64,000 bases of DNA from Streptomyces ficellus (GCF_009739905.1 NZ_CP034279.1:6634001-6698000), one strand, 5' to 3'; counted from the first letter of the stretch, positions 8,543 to 16,997 are shown. Notes: generated from the letters alone by a model not told the origin. Made by a program: numbers and translations.

Positions 8543-9499
8543 TCACCGGCTCACGGGGGTCGAGGGGGCGTCGGCGCCCTGTGGGGCGCCGCCGTCCTGC
8601 CCGGGGACACCGGCCTCGGACGCGGCCGGTGCCGCGGACTGGCGCCGGTGTTCCCTGACGGAGTGCGCGAGGGCGGCGGCCCAGACCGCGTACAGGACGG
8701 CGTAGACCGTCCACTGGGTGGCGTCGCCGGCACCGAGCCAGTCACTGCGCAGCAGCGTGCGGGCGTTGGTGAGGACGATGAGGCCGCCCACGGCCGAACC
8801 GAGGACGCGCGGCGGCACATGGCGTACCAGCCAGGCGGCGACGGGCGCGGCGATCAGCCCGCCGACGAGCAGCGCGACCGCCCAGGAGGCGTTGACCCCC
8901 TCGGAGCCGAGGCCGACGAGGAAGCCGGCGCTCGCGGCGACGGCCACCAGGAACTCGCTGGTGTCGATGGAGCCGATGACCTTGCGCGGCTCCAGCCGCC
9001 CGCTGGCGAGGATCGCCGGTGTGCCGACCGGGCCCCAGCCACCGCCCCCGGTGGCGTCCAGGAACCCAGCGACCACGCCGAGCGGGGACAGGAACCGCTT
9101 GCGCAGGGGCTTGCCCAGGTTGCCGGTGGGCAGGCCGAGGAAGGTGAACCGGCCCAGCACGTAGACGCCGAGGCCCAGCAGGATCAGGGCCATGACGGGC
9201 CCCGCGACCTCGGTGGAGAGGTTCGAGAGGAACGTCGCCCCGGCGAACGCCCCGACGGCCCCCGGGATGCCGATCCTGGCGACGACGCGCCAGTCCACAT
9301 TGCCGAACCGCCAGTGCGCCGCACCCGAGGCGAGCGTCGTGCCGATCTCGGCGAGGTGCACGGTGGCGGAGGCGGCGGCGGGGTTCGTGCCGACGGCGAG
9401 CAGCAGGGAGGTGGAGGTGACGCCGTAGGCCATGCCCAGGCTCCCGTCGACCAGTTGGGCGCCGAGCCCCGCAAGTGCCAGCAGAATCAACGTCTTCAC
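8543..9499 (-). CDS. TauE/SafE (TSUP) family anion permease
   Basis: A 318-aa membrane protein with 8 or so hydrophobic segments and both TSUP half-repeat signatures (GLGAQLVDGSLGMAYG near the N-terminus and LDATGGGGWGPVGTP in the middle). The family moves sulfite, sulfoacetate or other sulfur oxyanions across the cytoplasmic membrane. A GTG at 9499 is preferred to the GTG two codons upstream because GAGG then sits at normal spacing. The C-terminal 45 residues are a polar tail. It is the first gene of a pair with the flavin oxidoreductase and follows a repeat-rich promoter region and an Rrf2 gene on the same strand. Confidence 0.85.
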   Translation of the reverse strand: MKTLILLALAGLGAQLVDGSLGMAYGVTSTSLLLAVGTNPAAASATVHLAEIGTTLASGAAHWRFGNVDWRVVARIGIPGAVGAFAGATFLSNLSTEVAGPVMALILLGLGVYVLGRFTFLGLPTGNLGKPLRKRFLSPLGVVAGFLDATGGGGWGPVGTPAILASGRLEPRKVIGSIDTSEFLVAVAASAGFLVGLGSEGVNASWAVALLVGGLIAAPVAAWLVRHVPPRVLGSAVGGLIVLTNARTLLRSDWLGAGDATQWTVYAVLYAVWAAALAHSVREHRRQSAAPAASEAGVPGQDGGAPQGADAPSTPVSR

Positions 9500-9514
9500 G
9501 GCCACCTCACCTAT

Positions 9515-9544
9515 TCCCTAGTTTCCCTATCGGGTTGCTAGGGA
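9515..9544 (-). promoter_or_regulatory. Candidate Rrf2 operator: three TCCCTA/TAGGGA half-sites
   Basis: Between the Rrf2 gene and the permease gene there is a perfect inverted repeat TCCCTA-N9-TAGGGA (9524-9544) plus a third TCCCTA (9515-9520) in direct repeat with the first arm. It lies 16-45 bases upstream of the permease start, where an operator overlapping the promoter is expected. No match to a named Rrf2 consensus is claimed. Confidence 0.5.
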
Positions 9545-9647
9545 TACTGGTTCGGCGAAGCCCCCGCAGGCAAGGGGGTGTTCACATCATGGTCAAAAAC
9601 GTCTCGTCAGGTGAGAAGCCGCACTTCGCGGCGGTGGCGGCGGTGTC

Positions 9648-10106
9648 TCAGGGATTGGACCAGGCGGCGGGGTCCTCCGCCAGGGAGTGCGCCAGCTCCG
9701 GGAGGCGGCCGGACGCCACGTCCGCCAGCGAGACACCCTCGAGAATGCTCCGGACGCTGGCGCGCAGCGCGATCCACAACGGGAGCAGCGACTCGGCGGG
9801 GCCGCTGTAGGACAGCTCCGGCGGCCGTACGCCCCGCACCGACACCAGCGGGCCGTCCACCGCGCGCACCACGTCGGCGACGCTGATCTCGCTCGCGGGC
9901 CTGGCCAGCCGGTAACCGCCGTTGACCCCCCGCTGGCTGAGGACCAGCCCGCCCCGGCGCATGTCGTTGAGGATGCTCTCGAGGAACTTGTGCGGGATCT
10001 CCTGCGCCTCCGCGATGGCCTCGGCCTTCAGCGGTCCGCCCCGCTCACCGGCGGCGAGCAGCAGCGCGGCACGCACCGCATAGTCCGCCCTGGCCGAGAT
10101 CCGCAT
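9648..10106 (-). CDS. Rrf2-family transcriptional regulator
   Basis: A 152-aa winged-helix protein starting MRISARADYAVRAALLLAA and carrying LKAEAIAEAQEIPHKFLESIL (recognition helix region) and RGVNGGYRLARP (wing), the classic Rrf2 pattern. No cysteine is visible in the usual Fe-S cluster positions, so it resembles CymR-like, cluster-free members more than IscR or NsrR. CymR-type regulators sense cysteine supply through partner proteins. Its position upstream of a sulfur-oxyanion permease and a flavin oxidoreductase, with a symmetric repeat between them, makes it their probable regulator. Confidence 0.85.
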   Translation of the reverse strand: MRISARADYAVRAALLLAAGERGGPLKAEAIAEAQEIPHKFLESILNDMRRGGLVLSQRGVNGGYRLARPASEISVADVVRAVDGPLVSVRGVRPPELSYSGPAESLLPLWIALRASVRSILEGVSLADVASGRLPELAHSLAEDPAAWSNP

Positions 10107-10277
10107 GGCGTCATTATCCCGCACGGTGCCCCGCGGCGCCCCGCCGCCCTCCCGGCCGGCGGTGGACACCCATCCAGCGGATCACTCGTTCGTTGATCTT
10201 CGGTGAGCCGCCGACGGCATTCCGGCACCGTGTCCACGAGACCAACCGCACGGACCACGGGCCGACAGGGGGACACG

Positions 10278-10562
10278 GTGGAGTACCGGAAGCGACAGGA
10301 CGAGGGCCTCGCGGGCAACGGGTTGGTGCAGTTGGCGGCCGGCGTCGCCGATCTGGCCTTCAGCGGCCTGTCGTCGGCGGCGCGGACCGCACGGGGACTG
10401 CTCACCCGCGCCGACGTGCCCGAGCTGGCGGCCGAGGCGCGGCAGCAGCTCAGGGCCCGGGGGCGACTGGTCATGGACCGGGCCGCCGTCGTACCCCCGG
10501 CGCACCTGGAAGTGCTGGCCCGGCGTGCGGCCGCCCGCCGCGCCGGTGACGGCGATGTCTGA
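10278..10562 (+). CDS. Small alpha-helical protein of unknown function
   Basis: A 94-aa protein (GTG start, GGGGGA just upstream) with no recognised domain. It is mostly helical, has a hydrophobic middle (LVQLAAGVADLAFSGLSSAART) and a basic C-terminal half. The reading frame overlaps the start of the polyprenyl diphosphate synthase gene by 8 bases, so the two are translationally coupled and probably act together. The hydrophobic stretch is too short and too small in residues for a confident membrane helix. I do not recognise the family. Confidence 0.65.
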   Translation: MEYRKRQDEGLAGNGLVQLAAGVADLAFSGLSSAARTARGLLTRADVPELAAEARQQLRARGRLVMDRAAVVPPAHLEVLARRAAARRAGDGDV

Positions 10563-11607
10563 GCGCGACGCGCTCGACGCGCTCAAGGACCGGGTCGACG
10601 AGGAGGTCCTCCGCTTCGTCGAGGACGAGGTCGACCGGTTGCTGGCGATCGACGCCGACCTGGCGCCGGTCGCCGAACAGTTGCGGGTCGCCACGGCCCG
10701 GGGCAAGCGGCTGCGGGCCACGTTCTGCTACTGGGGGTGGCGGGCGGCCGGGCAGCCCGACAGTCCCGCGCTGGTGCGGGCCGCCGCCGCGATGGAGCTC
10801 GTGCACGCGGCGGCCGTCGTCCACGACGACCTGATCGACGACAGCCCGCTGCGCCGCGGGGTGCCGACCGCCCACCGCGCCCTCCGGGCGGCCGTACCGG
10901 GCCGGAACGACGCCGGGGAGGCGGCCCGTTCCCTGGCCATGCTCGTGGGCGACCTGCTGATCTCGTGGGCCGGGCAGATGTTCACGGCCTGCGGCCTGCC
11001 CGGCGCCTACCTGTCCCGGGCCCGCCCGCTGTGGGACGTACTGGCCAGGGAACTCGTGGCCGGGGAGTGCCTGGAGATCCTGCGCACCGGCGCCGGGCCG
11101 GACACGGCCGCGTCCCTCAAGGTGATCCGCTACAAGACGGCCAAGTACACCGTCGAGCACCCCCTGCACATCGGTGGCGCCCTGGCCGGTGCCCCACCCG
11201 GCCTGCGCGAGGTCTTCACGGACTACGGCCTGCCCCTCGGTGAGGCCTTCCAGCTGCGGGACGACCTGCTCGGGTTGTTCGGCGAGCCGGAGGACACCGG
11301 CAAGGCCTGCGCCGACGACATCGCCGCCCACCGGCCCACCGCCCTGCTCGCCCTGACCTGGCGGTCGGCCGACGGCGCCGAGCGGGACGAGCTGACGAGG
11401 CTCCTGGGCCGTCGCGACCTGACCGGTGAGGACCTGGACCGCGTCCGGGCGATCATGCGCCGGACGGGCGCGCCGGACCGCGTCGAGGAGATGATCACCG
11501 ACCGGGTGCGCGCGGCCACCGCGGTCGTGGCGCAGGCGGGCCTGCCGGTGCAGGCCGCCCGGGCACTGACCGGTCTCGCCCGGACCGCCACCGATCGCCG
11601 CCACTGA
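10555..11607 (+). CDS. Polyprenyl diphosphate synthase
   Basis: A 350-aa trans-isoprenyl diphosphate synthase. The first Asp-rich motif is DDLIDD (D91-D96) in AAAVVHDDLIDDSPLRRG, with the usual following Arg pair. The second is FQLRDDLLGLFG, slightly divergent from the DDxxD consensus. K..RLRATFCYWGW near residue 50 is the diphosphate-binding region. The enzyme condenses IPP with allylic diphosphates; chain length cannot be read safely. It overlaps the 94-aa gene upstream and is followed after 58 bases by an MpaB/Lcp-type oxygenase gene, which suggests that the prenyl product is further oxidised or cleaved. Confidence 0.88.
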   Translation: MSERDALDALKDRVDEEVLRFVEDEVDRLLAIDADLAPVAEQLRVATARGKRLRATFCYWGWRAAGQPDSPALVRAAAAMELVHAAAVVHDDLIDDSPLRRGVPTAHRALRAAVPGRNDAGEAARSLAMLVGDLLISWAGQMFTACGLPGAYLSRARPLWDVLARELVAGECLEILRTGAGPDTAASLKVIRYKTAKYTVEHPLHIGGALAGAPPGLREVFTDYGLPLGEAFQLRDDLLGLFGEPEDTGKACADDIAAHRPTALLALTWRSADGAERDELTRLLGRRDLTGEDLDRVRAIMRRTGAPDRVEEMITDRVRAATAVVAQAGLPVQAARALTGLARTATDRRH

Positions 11608-11665
11608 CGCCCACGTACCGCTCACGTACCGCCCATCCGTCCGTGCCCGCACGAGGAGCCCCCTG

Positions 11666-12829
11666 ATGACCTACACCGAGCAGTCCCTGGACGCCCTGCG
11701 CCTGGCGGGTGACGAACTGGCGGACGCCACGGTGGCCACCCTGTTCGAGCGCGGGGAGGTGGGCACGTTCAACACCCTGATGCGGTACGTCTCCACCGCG
11801 GGGCAGCCACTGCCCGAGGGCCTGCCTGACGTGGCCCGGGAGTACCTGCGCACGACCGCCGCTCCGCCGGCATGGGTGGACTGGGACGAGATGGAGAAGG
11901 CGCGGCTGTTCTTCATCGACAACAACGTCCACATCTCCACGGCGCTGTCGTTCGCCTCGATGCCGGCCTGCTACGTCGTGCCGCACGTCGCGCGGTTGCT
12001 GTCGGCCACCCACTCGCTGAAGTACCCCTCCAAACGGATGGCCGAGACGGGCCAGTTCACCGTGTACCTGATGCAGCCGGACGCCTTCGAGGCGGGCAGC
12101 CGCTTCATCCCCGCCGCCCAGAAGGTCCGTCTGCTGCACGCGTCCATCCGGTACCACCTCCGGCGCGAGGGCCGCTGGGACACCGCGGCGCTGGGCACAC
12201 CGATCTGTCAGGAGGACATGATCGGCGGGCAGATGATGTTCTCGATCCAGGTCCTGGACGCACTGCACCGGCTGGGCGTCCACATGAGCGTCGAGGGAGC
12301 GGAGGCGTACTACTACGCCTGGCGGGTGGTCGGGGCGATGCTCGGCGTCGACCAGGACCACGTCCCCCGCGACCTGGAGGCCGCCCGCCGCTTCTCCGAC
12401 CTGTACATGGTCCGGCACATGGGCCCCAGCGACGAGGGCGCCCATCTGACCCGCCAGCTGATCGACCTGTACGAGGAGGTCGTCCCCGGCACCCTCTTCG
12501 ACCCGGTCGTCTCCGCCCTGATCCGGTACCTCGTCGGCGACACCTGCGCCGACTGGCTCCAGGTGCCCCGCACCTCCTGGGACACCGTGGTGAAGGCCGC
12601 TCCGGCCCTGCTGAACGTCCTGGAGACCATCGAGGACCGCTCACCGCTGGGCGCCTGGGCACTGGACCGGCTGGGCCACCTGACCACCGTGCTGGAACTC
12701 AGCTCGCTCACCCGTGGACGCGTCATGCACTACGCCGTCCCGGAGCACCTGAAGAAGGACTACGGAGTCACCTCCGTGGTGTCCCGCACCCGACGCTGGA
12801 CGCCGCCGGCCGCCCACCCGGAGTGGTGA
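11666..12829 (+). CDS. MpaB/latex-clearing-type (DUF2236) oxygenase
   Basis: A 387-aa all-helical protein of the DUF2236 family, the heme b family that includes rubber oxygenase Lcp and fungal MpaB. Family-like parts are AAPPAWVDWDEMEKARLFF, HSLKYPSKRMAETGQF, the stretch KVRLLHASIRYHL with a candidate proximal histidine, and CQEDMIGGQMMFSIQVLDAL. Lcp cleaves polyisoprene; other members cut prenyl side chains or are uncharacterised. No signal peptide is visible, so it is probably cytoplasmic, unlike secreted Lcp. An AGGAG ribosome binding site precedes the ATG. Being third after a prenyl synthase gene it may act on that enzyme's product. Confidence 0.78.
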   Translation: MTYTEQSLDALRLAGDELADATVATLFERGEVGTFNTLMRYVSTAGQPLPEGLPDVAREYLRTTAAPPAWVDWDEMEKARLFFIDNNVHISTALSFASMPACYVVPHVARLLSATHSLKYPSKRMAETGQFTVYLMQPDAFEAGSRFIPAAQKVRLLHASIRYHLRREGRWDTAALGTPICQEDMIGGQMMFSIQVLDALHRLGVHMSVEGAEAYYYAWRVVGAMLGVDQDHVPRDLEAARRFSDLYMVRHMGPSDEGAHLTRQLIDLYEEVVPGTLFDPVVSALIRYLVGDTCADWLQVPRTSWDTVVKAAPALLNVLETIEDRSPLGAWALDRLGHLTTVLELSSLTRGRVMHYAVPEHLKKDYGVTSVVSRTRRWTPPAAHPEW

Positions 12830-12863
12830 GCGGCCGTGCGCGAGCCGGGGCGCGTACGCCACG

Positions 12864-13055
12864 CTACGCGTGCGTGGTCGTCCCCTCGTCCCCCTCGGTG
12901 CGCTCGTCCCCGCTCTCGACGGAGTCGAGCGCGTCCGCGCTGTTCGACGGGCTGTCAGGGGCGGCCGCGTGGGCGGCGGGAGGCGCCGGGCTGAGGGCGG
13001 CGATCGCCGCACCGGTGACGAGGGACGCTACGGCGAGCATGCTGCGCTTCTTCAT
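12864..13055 (-). CDS. Small secreted protein
   Basis: A 63-aa reading frame with an obvious Sec signal peptide: MKKRSML followed by a hydrophobic core and an AHAAAP cleavage site near residue 31. The mature part is short, acidic and Ser/Asp/Glu-rich (NSADALDSVESGDERTEGDE). The ribosome binding site is weak. It lies tail-to-tail with the oxygenase gene. I do not recognise a family, and a role cannot be given. Confidence 0.5.
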   Translation of the reverse strand: MKKRSMLAVASLVTGAAIAALSPAPPAAHAAAPDSPSNSADALDSVESGDERTEGDEGTTTHA

Positions 13056-13187
13056 GCCCGGTTCAACTGCCGCGCCCCGTCCACGTCACGCGGGAGAACA
13101 CCCGAACGTACGTCCCCACCCCCGCACCCGTGCCCGTCGGCCCCGCTCCGCGTGCGGCGGCGGGGCCGGGGCGGTAGACACAGGAGG

Positions 13188-13658
13188 GTGCAGACCTTCC
13201 TGCCGTTCTCCGGGTTCTCGGCGTGCGCCGAGGTGCTCGACCCCCGCCGCCTGGGCAAGCAGCGGGTCGAGGCGCTTCAGGTGCTGCGAGGGCTGACCGT
13301 GCCGGGCTACGGCTGGCGGCGGCACCCCGCCGTGCGGATGTGGACCGGCTACGAGGAGGCCCTGGTCCGCTACGGGCTGGAGGTCTGCGGGGCGTGGACC
13401 GCCCTGGGCCACAAGGACACCTGCGCGGCGTCCCTGCTCGCCGGCTTCCACACCGTCCGCCCCGGCGCACCCGTGCGCGGCCAGGACGAGCTGTCCCGGC
13501 TCGGCGAGGTGCCGCCCTGGCTCGGCGACCCCGGCTTCCACCGCAGCCACCAGTCGGCGCTGCTGCGCAAGGACCCCGGCTTCTACGCCGAGCGCTTCAC
13601 CGGGGTCCCGGCCGACCTTCCCTACGTATGGCCGGGATCCGACCGGGACCCCGGCTGA
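13188..13658 (+). CDS. MSMEG_6728-family protein
   Basis: A 156-aa protein beginning QTFLPFSGFSACAEVLDPRRLGKQRVEA, with RRHPAVRMWTGYEEALVRYG in the middle and SHQSALLRKDPGFYAERF near the end; these are hallmarks of the actinobacterial and phage MSMEG_6728 family, whose role is thought to be nucleic-acid or pyrimidine related but is not settled. GGAGG abuts the GTG start, too close to work as a normal ribosome binding site. A TAGACA hexamer (13175-13180) sits exactly 7 bases before the GTG, which suggests a leaderless transcript. Confidence 0.75.
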   Translation: MQTFLPFSGFSACAEVLDPRRLGKQRVEALQVLRGLTVPGYGWRRHPAVRMWTGYEEALVRYGLEVCGAWTALGHKDTCAASLLAGFHTVRPGAPVRGQDELSRLGEVPPWLGDPGFHRSHQSALLRKDPGFYAERFTGVPADLPYVWPGSDRDPG

Positions 13659-13787
13659 CGCACCCCCCGGCGGACGCGGCCTTTGCCTGTGCCATACTCA
13701 GCCGCGCTTCAAGCACTTCGCAGTCGGGGGATCATCGTTGAGGTTCGAGCACACCGGTAACGGTGTCGTCACCAGGGGTGGCGCCGC

Positions 13788-14282
13788 ATGAGCGGCATAG
13801 CCCTGACGGCCCCGTACCTGGACACGGACGCCGATCAGCTGTCGTTCGTGCTCGGGCGCCCCGCGCGCGAGGCACTGGCCGTCCGCGACCTCACCGTCGG
13901 CGGCCTCGACGTGCAGCTCCGGCTGCTGGGCGCCTCCCACCAGGTGTTCGCCGGCCCGGTCGGTGAGACCGTCGCCTGCCTGCCCGGTGTCGAGGGCGGC
14001 CTGCCGGACACCGAGACCCGGGACTTCGACGGCTGGCACTACGCCTTCGCCGCCCGCGTCCACACCTGCGCACCCGGCGAGTTCAGCGCCCGGGTGGCCC
14101 GGATCCGGGACCTCTCGGAGGACCACCCCCGGGCGCTGCACGGAGTGTTCCCCGGCTCCCCGGACGCGGTCACCGCCCTGACCGTGGAGCGGGAGACCGC
14201 CGGGCTGAGCTGGCGCACCTGGCACACCTACCCGCAGAGCCGCCGGATCGTGGCGACGCACACCCGGCTGGAGGCCCGATGA
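13788..14282 (+). CDS. DUF2617 family protein
   Basis: A 164-aa cytoplasmic protein of the actinobacterial DUF2617 family (LTAPYLDTDADQLSFVLG at the start, TWHTYPQSRRIVATHTRL at the end). It opens a four-gene operon with DUF4247, DUF350 and a spermidine-synthase-like membrane protein, a gene order I recall as conserved in Streptomyces. Its stop overlaps the next start (ATGA). Function unknown; the consistent association with an aminopropyltransferase-like protein is the only clue. Confidence 0.75.
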   Translation: MSGIALTAPYLDTDADQLSFVLGRPAREALAVRDLTVGGLDVQLRLLGASHQVFAGPVGETVACLPGVEGGLPDTETRDFDGWHYAFAARVHTCAPGEFSARVARIRDLSEDHPRALHGVFPGSPDAVTALTVERETAGLSWRTWHTYPQSRRIVATHTRLEAR

Positions 14283-14695
14283 AGACCGCTCGACGCATCA
14301 CCGTGACGCTCCTCGCGACGGTGGCGCTCGCCGCCTGTTCCAGCGACCCGGACGATGACGACGACGGCGGCAACGCCGTACCCAGCAGCTGGATCCGGGG
14401 CGCGTACTCCTCCAGCGGCACGGGATACGTCGACCGCACCGACCCCGTGTCCAAGGTCTCCGACGAGATCCACGACAACACCCGGGCCGTCGACCGCCTC
14501 GCGGACGGGAAGATGGCCTTCCTCCGCTACCGCGACGACATCGTCGCCATAAGCCCGCACGCCGGCGGCCGGGGCAGCCTGATCGAGATCGACGACTACC
14601 GCACCGGCTACAGCCGCTGGCGGACGCACCTCGGCTCGTGGCCCGACCCCAACAGCGCGTCCTTCCGCGGCGGCGGTCCCGGCTCCGGCAAGTGA
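14279..14695 (+). CDS. DUF4247 lipoprotein
   Basis: A 138-aa lipoprotein: basic N-terminus, hydrophobic core and lipobox LAAC with the lipidated Cys at residue 20, followed by an acidic run. The rest (PSSWIRGAYSSSGTGYVDRT, MAFLRYRDDIVAISP) fits the DUF4247 family found next to spermidine-synthase-like genes. It is anchored outside the membrane and is coupled to the DUF2617 gene by a 4-base overlap. Function unknown. Confidence 0.78.
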   Translation: MKTARRITVTLLATVALAACSSDPDDDDDGGNAVPSSWIRGAYSSSGTGYVDRTDPVSKVSDEIHDNTRAVDRLADGKMAFLRYRDDIVAISPHAGGRGSLIEIDDYRTGYSRWRTHLGSWPDPNSASFRGGGPGSGK

Positions 14696-14801
14696 CCCGC
14701 CGGACACCACCACCGCCGCCCGCCCGGCACCCGTACCGCCCCTCCCGCTCCTCCCGCCCCTTCCGTCCGAGCTCCTCGACGACGTCCCCGAAAGGCATAC
14801 C

Positions 14802-15239
14802 GTGGCAGAGATCTTCGAGTCGGCAGGCACCGCCCTGCTCTACGGCATGGTCGGCTTCGTCGTGATGGCGGTCGGCTTCATCGCGCTCGACCTCGTCACC
14901 CCCGGAAAGCTCGTCCACGTGGTGTGGACCGAGCGCAACCGCGGCGCCGCCGTCCTCCTCGCCGGCCAGACGGTCGCCATCGGCCTCGTCATCGAGCAGT
15001 CCATCCGGGCCAGCGAGTCCGAACAGGGCCTGGGGCAGGGCCTGTTGAGCACGCTCCTGTACGGCCTCGCGGGGGTCGTCGTGATGACGCTGATCTCCGT
15101 CGTCGTCGGCCTGCTGACGCCCGGACGACTGGGCCACGCGGTGCTCGACGACAACGGCACGAGCCCCCACCCCGCCGCCTGGGTCCAGGCGGCCATGTAC
15201 CTCGGCACGGCCTTCATGGTCGGCGCCGCCGTCTCGTGA
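14802..15239 (+). CDS. DUF350 small membrane protein
   Basis: A 145-aa protein with four hydrophobic segments arranged as two related halves (ALLYGMVGFVVMAVGFIALDLVTPGKL and TLLYGLAGVVVMTLISVVVGLLTPGRL), the signature of DUF350. The start is a GTG preceded by GAAAGG. Located between the DUF4247 lipoprotein and the membrane spermidine-synthase-like gene, it probably forms a membrane complex with them. No transport or enzyme function can be assigned. Confidence 0.8.
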   Translation: MAEIFESAGTALLYGMVGFVVMAVGFIALDLVTPGKLVHVVWTERNRGAAVLLAGQTVAIGLVIEQSIRASESEQGLGQGLLSTLLYGLAGVVVMTLISVVVGLLTPGRLGHAVLDDNGTSPHPAAWVQAAMYLGTAFMVGAAVS

Positions 15240-15246
15240 CCCCCGC

Positions 15247-16848
15247 GTGAGCACCACCGTCCTGGACCGCACCACCCCGTCCGGCACCTCCGGGAAGCCG
15301 GCCGCCCACCCGCGCGGCACGCGGTTCCTGCTGCTGCTCGCGGTGTTCGTCTGCGCCGCCTGCGGCCTGGTCTACGAGCTGGCGCTGACGGCGCTCGGCA
15401 GTTACCTCATCGGCAACTCCGTGATGCAGACCTCCGTGGTCATCTCCGTCATGGTCTTCGCCATGGGCATCGGGTCCCTGGCCGCCAAACCGCTCCAGCG
15501 GCGCGCGGTCGGTGCCTTCGCCCTCGTCGAGATCCTGCTCGCGCTCGTCGGCGGCCTGTCGGTCCTCATCCTGTACGTGGCGTTCGCCTGGCTGCGCCTC
15601 TACATGCCCGCCATGGTGGTCGTCTCGTTCGTCGTGGGCCTCCTCGTCGGGGCCGAGATCCCGCTGCTGATGACGCTGCTCCAGCGGATCCGGCGGCAGG
15701 AGGCCGGCAGCGCCGTCGCCGACATGTTCGCCGCGGACTACGTCGGGGCGCTGGTCGGCGGGCTGTGCTTCCCGCTGCTGCTCCTGCCGGCCTTCGGCCA
15801 GCTCAAGGGCGCGCTGGTGGTGGGCGCGGTCAACGCGGTGGCCGGCGTGGTCGTCGTCCTGTGGATCTTCCGGCGCGAGACGCGCCGGGTGGTGCGCAAC
15901 GGCCTGCTGGCCGGCGCGGCCGCCGTCCTCGGCCTCCTGGCCACGGTGTACGTCCTGGCCGACGACATCGAGGTCACCGCACGCCAGCAGCTCTACCGCG
16001 ACCCGATCGTCCACGCCGAGACCACGCCCTATCAGGACATCGTCGTCACCCGGTCCACCGCGTTCACCGGGCAGCCGGACACCCGGCTGTTCCTCAACGG
16101 CGACCTCCAGTTCTCCTCCGTGGACGAGTACCGGTACCACGAGGCGCTGGTCCACCCCGCCCTGTCGGGCAAGCGGTCATCGGTGCTCATCCTGGGCGGC
16201 GGCGACGCGCTCGCCCTGAGGGAGGTGCTGCGGTACGACGACGTCGAGCGGGTGACCCTGGTCGACCTCGACCCGGCGATGACCCGGCTCGCCCACGACT
16301 TCGCCCCGCTGCGCGCCCTCAACGACGACGCGCTCTCCGACCCCCGGGTCACCGTCGTCCACGCCGACGCCTTCAACTGGCTGCGGGACGCCACCCGGCG
16401 CTACGACGCGGTGCTCATCGACTTCCCGGACCCCGACACCGCCGCGCTGGCCAAGCTCTACAGCGTGGAGTTCTACCACCTGCTGGGCCGTGTCCTGACG
16501 CCGGACGGCCGCGTCATGGTGCAGGGTGGTTCGCCGTTCTTCGCGCCCAAGTCGTACTGGTCCATCGCCGCGACCATCGGTGAGGCCGGCTATGCGACGA
16601 CCCCGTACCAGATCGACGTGCCGAGCTTCGGCAACTGGGGCTTCGTCCTCGCCTCACCGGGCGCCGGCAGCGCTCCGCCGCCGCTGCGCCTGGCGGCTCG
16701 TACGCCGCCGCTGCGCTTCCTCGACGAGGACGTCCTCGCGGCCGCCACCGTCTTCCCGGTCGACCGGCGCCGGCAGGACGTACGGGCGAGCACCCTGATG
16801 GACCCGGCGGTGCTGGAGTACACGCGCCACGAGTGGCAGAACTACTGA
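15247..16848 (+). CDS. Membrane-bound spermidine/spermine synthase-like aminopropyltransferase
   Basis: A 533-aa protein. The N-terminal half has six or seven membrane helices. The C-terminal half (about 230-520) is a Rossmann-type spermidine synthase domain: YQDIVVTR, LFLNGDLQFSSVDEYRYHEA, VLILGGGDALALREVL (SAM/dcSAM loop) and DFPDPDTAALAKLYSVEFY (catalytic Asp region). Soluble SpeE transfers aminopropyl from decarboxylated SAM to putrescine; this membrane-fused form is common in actinobacteria and its substrate is unproven. It begins 7 bases after DUF350 and ends the operon. Its stop overlaps the stop of a zinc-ribbon gene on the other strand. Confidence 0.82.
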   Translation: MSTTVLDRTTPSGTSGKPAAHPRGTRFLLLLAVFVCAACGLVYELALTALGSYLIGNSVMQTSVVISVMVFAMGIGSLAAKPLQRRAVGAFALVEILLALVGGLSVLILYVAFAWLRLYMPAMVVVSFVVGLLVGAEIPLLMTLLQRIRRQEAGSAVADMFAADYVGALVGGLCFPLLLLPAFGQLKGALVVGAVNAVAGVVVVLWIFRRETRRVVRNGLLAGAAAVLGLLATVYVLADDIEVTARQQLYRDPIVHAETTPYQDIVVTRSTAFTGQPDTRLFLNGDLQFSSVDEYRYHEALVHPALSGKRSSVLILGGGDALALREVLRYDDVERVTLVDLDPAMTRLAHDFAPLRALNDDALSDPRVTVVHADAFNWLRDATRRYDAVLIDFPDPDTAALAKLYSVEFYHLLGRVLTPDGRVMVQGGSPFFAPKSYWSIAATIGEAGYATTPYQIDVPSFGNWGFVLASPGAGSAPPPLRLAARTPPLRFLDEDVLAAATVFPVDRRRQDVRASTLMDPAVLEYTRHEWQNY

Positions 16849-16997
16849 GCTGCCCCCTGGCAGCCCGGGCATGGTGCGTCATGGCCGTGGGCGTCGATCA
16901 CCGTGCCCCACTCACCACAGAGGTGGCAGTTGCGGGCCAGAGCGATGTTTGTTCGGTGTGCTGGGGTGGGAAGAGTCGGGTCGGCTTCGTGGGCCAT
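16842..16997 (-). CDS. Small double-CxxC zinc-ribbon protein
   Basis: A 51-aa frame below usual length cut-offs: MAHEADPTLPTPAHRTNIAL, then a CHLC knuckle, GEWGTVIDAHGHDA and a CPGC knuckle. Two CxxC pairs separated by about 18 residues are a typical zinc ribbon. The gene has a textbook ribosome binding site (GAGGAG, 8 bases before the ATG) and its codons are less GC-rich in third position than those around it. TTGCAT and CAATCT at 17-base spacing upstream may be its promoter. Its stop overlaps the end of the spermidine-synthase-like gene tail-to-tail. Similar small proteins occur widely in Streptomyces, some near integrative elements; no element is visible here. Confidence 0.7.
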   Translation of the reverse strand: MAHEADPTLPTPAHRTNIALARNCHLCGEWGTVIDAHGHDAPCPGCQGAAQ

